A DNA stretch of 9,507 nt from Roseovarius sp. UBA3070 (GTDB lineage: Bacteria; Pseudomonadota; Alphaproteobacteria; Rhodobacterales; Rhodobacteraceae). Position 1 is the stretch's first letter. Every line of letters begins with the position of its first letter. The notes under the pieces were generated by a model. It worked only from the letters and a program-made list of their open reading frames with translations, made no database searches and had not been told where the DNA came from. The translations under genes and the position numbers were made by a program. Of the stretch, positions 6,161 through 9,507 are shown in pieces. Where the stretch lies: contig DFBW01000083.1 of the NCBI GenBank assembly GCA_002366775.1, positions 1 through 9,507 of the forward strand, in the 5' to 3' direction.

Positions 6161-6325
6161 ATGCCAGACCTTTCGCGCCGCGGTTTTATTGCGGCTGCTA
6201 TCGCCGCGGGCACTGTCCGGTCCTTGCCCACGCTGGCCTCAAAGGTAGGTGGTCGGCGTGTTTTGACGCTGGTTTATGACAAATCCCTGGGCATGATGCG
6301 CGCCGTCGAAAAACTTGTGCCCTGA
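6161..6325 (+). CDS. Tat-signal microprotein of unknown function (54 aa)
   Basis: The reading frame encodes 54 residues and ends in TGA at 6323-6325. It begins MPDLSRRGFIAAAIAAG: the twin-arginine motif SRRGFI at 5-10 followed by an alanine-rich hydrophobic stretch to about residue 17, a typical Tat signal. A possible cleavage site is after TLA near residue 26, leaving a mature chain of about 28 residues (SKVGGRRVLTLVYDKSLG, then MMRAVEKLVP). Tat export is normally used for folded proteins, so so short a mature part is unusual. I recall similar 'Tat pathway signal' proteins in other Roseobacter genomes but no function. A GGAGG lies 8 bases upstream of the ATG. It precedes the crotonase on the same strand with a 57-base gap and may be cotranscribed. 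It could also be a decayed remnant of a longer Tat substrate. Confidence 0.72.
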   Translation: MPDLSRRGFIAAAIAAGTVRSLPTLASKVGGRRVLTLVYDKSLGMMRAVEKLVP

Positions 6326-6382
6326 CGTCGCACTGGCGCGCGCGCCAAAAATGCGGTTCCATCCAATCAAAGGAGATTGCCC

Positions 6383-7165
6383 ATGGCCCGCGTTACCACC
6401 GAAATCACCGATCATATCGCCCATGTCACCCTGACACGGGGCGACAAGATGAACGCGGTTGATCCTGAAATGGCCGAGGCGATTGTTGCGGCTGGCCAGG
6501 CCCTGATGCAGGCAGATATTCGCGCTGTGGTCCTGTCGGGCGAAGGCAAATCCTTTTGCGCCGGCCTTGACGTGATGAGCTTTGCGCAACTGGCCGCAGG
6601 TGATCCTGAGGGTGTGGTGATGCCGCGCAGCCACGGCAACACCAATCTGTTTCAGGAAGTCGCCATGGTCTGGCGCAAACTGCCGGTGCCGGTGATTGCG
6701 GCCTTGCACGGCGCTGTTTATGGCGCCGGGTTTCAGCTGGCCTTGGGGGCCGATATGCGCATTGCTGCTTCGGATGCACGCCTTGCGGTGATGGAGATGA
6801 AATGGGGCCTGATCCCAGATATGGGCGGCATGGTGTTGCTGCCGCAGCTCACCCGCTCGGATGTGATCCGCCAGTTGACCTATTCCGCCGAACCGATCAC
6901 AGCCGAGCAGGGCGAACGCTGGGGCTTGGTGACGGAACTGTCCGATGATCCCCTGGTGCGGGCACAGGCCATTGCGGCAGGAATTGCCGCGCGCAGCCCC
7001 TCGGCCATTCGTGCCGCGAAACGGCTGATCGCAGTGGCCGAAAGCGGCGCGGGCGAAGATGCCGTTCTGCTGGCGGAAAGCCGCGAACAAGCGGATCTGA
7101 TCGGCAAACCACATCAAATGGAAGTGATCGCCGCCAATATGGCAAAACGCGCGCCAGTTTTTTGA
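6383..7165 (+). CDS. Crotonase / enoyl-CoA hydratase-isomerase family protein (PRK07509-like)
   Basis: The 260-residue protein is of normal length for the family. KSFCAGLDV gives the first oxyanion-hole region and GAVYGAGFQLALGAD the second. MEMKWGLIPDMGG carries a Glu matching Glu164 of rat enoyl-CoA hydratase and, eight residues later, an Asp matching Asp204 of dienoyl-CoA isomerase. The position of the other catalytic acid (Glu144 of the hydratase), 20 residues before the Glu, is Gln. From memory this Gln pattern is shared by the PRK07509 subgroup. It should act on an acyl-CoA, as a hydratase or a double-bond isomerase, in fatty-acid or related degradation; the substrate cannot be set from sequence. 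Cytosolic. The ATG at 6383 has AAGGAG at 6370-6375, 7 bases upstream. No other beta-oxidation gene is nearby. Confidence 0.9.
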   Translation: MARVTTEITDHIAHVTLTRGDKMNAVDPEMAEAIVAAGQALMQADIRAVVLSGEGKSFCAGLDVMSFAQLAAGDPEGVVMPRSHGNTNLFQEVAMVWRKLPVPVIAALHGAVYGAGFQLALGADMRIAASDARLAVMEMKWGLIPDMGGMVLLPQLTRSDVIRQLTYSAEPITAEQGERWGLVTELSDDPLVRAQAIAAGIAARSPSAIRAAKRLIAVAESGAGEDAVLLAESREQADLIGKPHQMEVIAANMAKRAPVF

Positions 7166-7166
7166 A

Positions 7167-7215
7167 GGGACGCCTGTGACGCATCTCAATGAATCGTTAA
7201 CAGGTCAGAGGTCCC
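7167..7215. terminator. Weak inverted repeat between convergent crotonase and EI24 genes
   Basis: GGGAC (7167-7171) can pair with GTCCC (7211-7215), and CCTGT (7173-7177) with ACAGG (7200-7204), around a 22-base loop and an asymmetric interior bulge. It occupies most of the 56-base gap between two converging genes, so a bidirectional terminator would be expected here, but the structure is weak and lacks a U-run. Confidence 0.3.
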
Positions 7216-7221
7216 AGACTG

Positions 7222-7917
7222 CTAACCGGGTTTCGCCGCAATTCGGTGGTACATATGCGTGAAGGTCGCCGCCCCTAAAATGGGGATGATCAGATTGATC
7301 AGCGGAATGCTCAGCGGCATGGCCATCAGCACACCTGCCAACCAGATCTTTCCCAGATGTTTACGCCGCAAGGCCTTGGCCGCCTTACGTCCGATCCGGC
7401 GCATGGCGGCCAATTGGAAATACTCCATCCCCAACAGTAATCCGTTCATTCCCCAGAAAATGAACAGCGCCGCGGGTGGGAACATCGCATAGAAAATCAA
7501 TGCCAGAACATTGGCCGCAATAATTACCCCCAGAAAATTTACCGTATCGCGTAGAGCGTCCCAGCGCGGCTGCTTTGGCGCTTCGGGCAATTCAGGATAA
7601 TGGCGCGCCTCAACCGCGCGCGCCACGTCCTCCAGAAACAACGATGTGATCGCCGAGGCAACAGGCACCATCAAAAAGATCGACATAAGCAACATCAACC
7701 CAAAGCTGGACCAGCCCAACAGGTCGTTGATCCATGTCACCTCGCCAATCAAAGGCAGGGTGGTGGTGTCGCCTATCACGCTTTGCAAAAACAGCAGGAA
7801 CACCGCATAGACCGCCACCAGCAAGGCAACTGTCAGGCCAATGCCGATCATCAGCACCCGGCGAAAACTGCGGTCGGTAATCTGGGAAAGAGCTTTGAAA
7901 AAGCAGGTGAAAATCAT
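7222..7917 (-). CDS. EI24 domain membrane protein (CysZ-like)
   Basis: The 231-residue integral membrane protein has hydrophobic segments at about 21-45, 71-93, 127-147, 148-167 and a long one at 191-219 that may be two re-entrant helices. A cytoplasmic basic stretch (RRIGRKAAKALRRKH, 173-187) precedes the last segment. This layout, with MEYFQLAAMRR near 164-174, fits the EI24/CysZ family, whose best-known member imports sulfate in E. coli. The substrate here is not shown by the sequence and no cys gene is adjacent. I start at the ATG complementing 7915-7917, because it overlaps the nitroreductase stop as ATGA. An in-frame TTG four codons upstream is less likely. It is the second gene of a two-gene unit. 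Confidence 0.85.
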   Translation of the reverse strand: MIFTCFFKALSQITDRSFRRVLMIGIGLTVALLVAVYAVFLLFLQSVIGDTTTLPLIGEVTWINDLLGWSSFGLMLLMSIFLMVPVASAITSLFLEDVARAVEARHYPELPEAPKQPRWDALRDTVNFLGVIIAANVLALIFYAMFPPAALFIFWGMNGLLLGMEYFQLAAMRRIGRKAAKALRRKHLGKIWLAGVLMAMPLSIPLINLIIPILGAATFTHMYHRIAAKPG

Positions 7918-8492
7918 GATGATACCCAAGTGATAATCTGCTCAGGATCCGGGCGTGGGCGCTCTGGCGGAGCACTTCTCTCGGTCGCGATATGAATAAA
8001 GCCTGCAATGCGCTCATGTGCGCCAAGTCCCAGGGCCGTTTGCGCAAAAACGCGGTCGTGGCTGGCCCACCCGCTCAGCCAATTGGCGCCCCAGCCGCTG
8101 GCCAGCGCACCATTCAGCAGCGCCAGACAGACCGCGCCCGCTGAATAGCTCTGCTCAATCGGGGGCACTTTTTGAGATGGCTTTTGCACCTCAATCACGG
8201 CCACTGCCAAATGCGCATCGCCAAATTGACTGCGGGCTTTGGCGATTTCTTCGTCCGAGCGGCCAAGCGCAGGACCACGCGCGCTGACCTCATCTGCCAG
8301 TCGCAACAGGGCATCACGCTCCAGCACGATCAGGCGCCAAGGCTCTAGCTTGCCGTGATCGGGGCTGCGCAGTGCTGCTTGCAATATCGGGGCAAGTTCT
8401 GTGCGCGTGGGCACAGGTAAGCCAAGGGTTTTGGCCGGGCGCGATCGGCGCGACAACAAAAAGGCAAGAGCATCAGGATTGGGCTGGGGCAT
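7914..8492 (-). CDS. Nitroreductase family protein (YdjA-like)
   Basis: The 192-residue protein fits the small FMN-dependent nitroreductase family. RRSRPAK (15-21) is the N-terminal phosphate-binding motif for FMN, SPDHGKLEPWR (43-53) matches the YdjA-type segment, and SAGAVCLALLNGALASGWGA (117-136) with NWLSGWASHD (137-146) forms the dimer-interface and flavin region. It would be a homodimeric NAD(P)H oxidoreductase. The physiological substrate of YdjA-like proteins is poorly defined. Start at the ATG complementing 8490-8492 with AGG upstream; a GTG two codons earlier is possible. Its TGA overlaps the ATG of the EI24 gene by four bases (ATGA), indicating translational coupling. Confidence 0.88.
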   Translation of the reverse strand: MPQPNPDALAFLLSRRSRPAKTLGLPVPTRTELAPILQAALRSPDHGKLEPWRLIVLERDALLRLADEVSARGPALGRSDEEIAKARSQFGDAHLAVAVIEVQKPSQKVPPIEQSYSAGAVCLALLNGALASGWGANWLSGWASHDRVFAQTALGLGAHERIAGFIHIATERSAPPERPRPDPEQIITWVSS

Positions 8493-8623
8493 GGGCACCT
8501 GTCAGAAATATGTTTGGGTTACATGTCGGGGCAGGGCTGGCCATGGTCAAGAGATTTCAGCGCATAGTGAACGAAAGACAGTGATCCAAAGGAATGGCTG
8601 CGCCATGCTGTTTACGTTTGAAT

Positions 8624-8640
8624 GGGGGACGCTGTCCCCC
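8624..8640 (-). terminator. GC-rich hairpin downstream of the 79-aa gene
   Basis: GGGGGAC (8624-8630) and GTCCCCC (8634-8640) form a perfect 7-bp stem with a 3-base loop. On the minus strand it starts 38 bases after the stop codon of the 79-residue protein, ahead of the nitroreductase gene. No U-run follows, so termination strength is uncertain. It is the hairpin part of a longer repeat-like element that continues to about 8673. Confidence 0.55.
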
Positions 8641-8673
8641 AAACCCCCTGGGATATTTAGGGCAAGAAGATGG
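8641..8673. repeat. Rhodobacteraceae-type intergenic repeat motif (CCCCCTGGGATATTT...CAAGAAGATGG)
   Basis: Directly beside the hairpin, ACCCCCTGGGATATTTAGGG is followed by CAAGAAGATGG. It resembles the arm sequence of the inverted repeat at 2561-2618 (shared TATTT, then an AAGA-rich purine run about five bases later). I recall near-identical strings between many genes of Roseobacter-group genomes, often beside a G/C-rich hairpin. The match within this window is only partial, so membership in one family is an inference. Confidence 0.45.
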
Positions 8674-8678
8674 GGAGG

Positions 8679-8918
8679 TCAGCTGCCTGCGCGAGCACGT
8701 TGATAGACGCCCTCGGGAAGATCAAGTGCCGCCCCCAGATCAGACAGCTGGGTCATCGTCAGCGTGACTTTTTGAACGGTGTCTGTGCGGGGGTCATATT
8801 GCTCCAGCGTGACGCATTCTTCAAAGGCGTTGATCACCACATCTTCAGACAGCGGCGCCTTGCCCTCATCCACGAGGGTTATCACGGTGGAATCAAATTC
8901 GTGTTCAATGGAAAACAT
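8679..8918 (-). CDS. Conserved hypothetical protein (79 aa)
   Basis: The 79-residue acidic protein begins MFSIEHEFDSTVITLVDEG and appears to hold a short beta-rich N-terminal half, with a VTLTMTQLSDLGAALDLPEG segment near the C-terminus that looks like a helix. There is one cysteine (Cys35) and no signal peptide, membrane segment or known motif. I recall close relatives labelled hypothetical in other Rhodobacteraceae, and can offer no function. The ATG complements 8916-8918 with AAGGTT upstream. It is divergent from the M48 protease gene (120-base gap) and separated from the downstream nitroreductase by 186 bases that hold a hairpin and a repeat, so it is probably its own unit. The rest of that 186-base gap shows nothing I can identify. 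Confidence 0.75.
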   Translation of the reverse strand: MFSIEHEFDSTVITLVDEGKAPLSEDVVINAFEECVTLEQYDPRTDTVQKVTLTMTQLSDLGAALDLPEGVYQRARAGS

Positions 8919-9038
8919 AAGCGAACCTTAGCGGCTCGGCAGATCTTTGCAAGGTCGCGCAAGCGTGACAAGCGGGGGCTGGTAGTGTCGCCAAACCCTG
9001 CTAAATTGGGGCAAAGCAAGAAAAAGCGGAGAAGATCA

Positions 9039-9507
9039 GTGCGTTGGTTTGCAATTATTGGGGTTTTGGCCTTATCGGCTTGTTCGGCAGTGCCTCAGGG
9101 CGAAACGGGCGCACCTGCCGCCCCACAGCCGCCGTCCAAAGCCGAGGTGACACCCGGCAAGGTGGATTTGAAGACATTTGCCCAGGTTGTGCGCACGGTT
9201 GAGCCGGTCGCCGAGCGCGAATGCAAGGCGCGCACCACTGGATTGAACTGCGATTTCAAGATCGTGTTGGATGACCGCCCCGGTCAGGAGCCCAACGCCT
9301 TTCAAACGCTTGATAAGGATGGCCGCCCCATATTGGCGTTTAACCTTGCGCTGATCGGATCGGTGCGCAACGCTGATGAGCTGGCGTTTGTTATGGGGCA
9401 TGAAGCCGCGCATCACATCGCAGGCCATCTGGCACGCCAACAACAACATGCCAATGCCGGCGCTGTTTTGCTGGGGGGATTGGCAGCCCTGACCGGGGCC
9501 AGCTCCA
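9039..9507 (+). CDS. M48 family metalloprotease, lipoprotein (5' part, partial)
   Basis: The frame opens at GTG 9039 and runs 156 full codons to the window end. Residues 1-15 form a lipoprotein signal peptide (MRWFAIIGVLALSAC) with lipobox LSAC and Cys15 as the acylation site. The +2 residue is Ser, which under the E. coli Lol rule favours the outer membrane. After a proline-rich linker (about 20-40), the protease domain shows GHEAAHHIAGHL at 120-131, i.e. the zinc-binding HExxH with His121, Glu122 and His125. A Cys pair at 62 and 71 could form a disulfide in the periplasm. The family (BepA/LoiP-like) degrades misfolded envelope proteins; the third zinc ligand would lie past the window end. 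GGAGA at 9028-9032, 6 bases before the GTG, fixes this non-ATG start. Confidence 0.85.
   Translation, partial: MRWFAIIGVLALSACSAVPQGETGAPAAPQPPSKAEVTPGKVDLKTFAQVVRTVEPVAERECKARTTGLNCDFKIVLDDRPGQEPNAFQTLDKDGRPILAFNLALIGSVRNADELAFVMGHEAAHHIAGHLARQQQHANAGAVLLGGLAALTGASS

Noticed and set aside
6239..7189. Open frame of 316 codons on the minus strand, antisense to the crotonase
   Set aside because: It overlaps an unambiguous crotonase, has no family resemblance and no ribosome site; its composition is that of a shadow frame.
9072..9449. Minus-strand frame of 125 codons at the right edge
   Set aside because: It is antisense to the M48 lipoprotein, which has a lipobox, an HExxH motif and a ribosome site.

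Overview
The window looks like an ordinary chromosomal stretch from an alphaproteobacterium of the Rhodobacteraceae, most likely the Roseobacter group. This rests on several family-level resemblances recalled rather than searched: a DUF6280-type small protein divergent from efp, a short YgfZ, a TIGR04283-type glycosyltransferase, a serine-glyoxylate-aminotransferase-like enzyme, a PRK07509-type crotonase, and two intergenic repeats of a kind I associate with this group. The DNA is moderately GC-rich. I see no tRNA, rRNA, insertion sequence, phage gene or CRISPR array.

Layout: bases 1-265 carry the 5' part of a DUF6280-like gene on the minus strand, divergent from efp (elongation factor P, plus). 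The 217-base gap between them holds spaced TGCA repeats and a plausible efp promoter. efp converges on ygfZ (minus), which is divergent from a family 2 glycosyltransferase (plus). The glycosyltransferase converges on a tyrosine/dual-specificity-like phosphatase (minus) across a perfect 22-bp inverted repeat. The phosphatase is divergent from a PLP aminotransferase of the serine/alanine-glyoxylate type (plus). The 3' end of that gene overlaps a 58-residue membrane protein gene (minus). Upstream of the membrane protein, on the same strand, lies a HisC-like aminotransferase, with a long hairpin between the two.

The second half begins with a 54-codon gene (6161-6325) for a Tat signal peptide with a very short mature tail, followed by a crotonase (both plus). 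The crotonase converges on a pair of translationally coupled minus-strand genes: a YdjA-like nitroreductase whose stop overlaps the start of an EI24/CysZ-type membrane protein. Upstream of these, past a hairpin and repeat element, is a 79-residue conserved protein (minus). This is divergent from the start of an M48 metalloprotease lipoprotein (plus), which is cut by the window end.

The genes do not form one pathway: neighbours alternate strand and most units hold one or two genes. The parts most worth a second look are non-coding or very small: the Tat microprotein, the 58-residue membrane protein, the dispersed intergenic repeats, the hairpin at 4875-4921 and the repeat cluster between DUF6280 and efp. 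I found no convincing multi-gene novel system.
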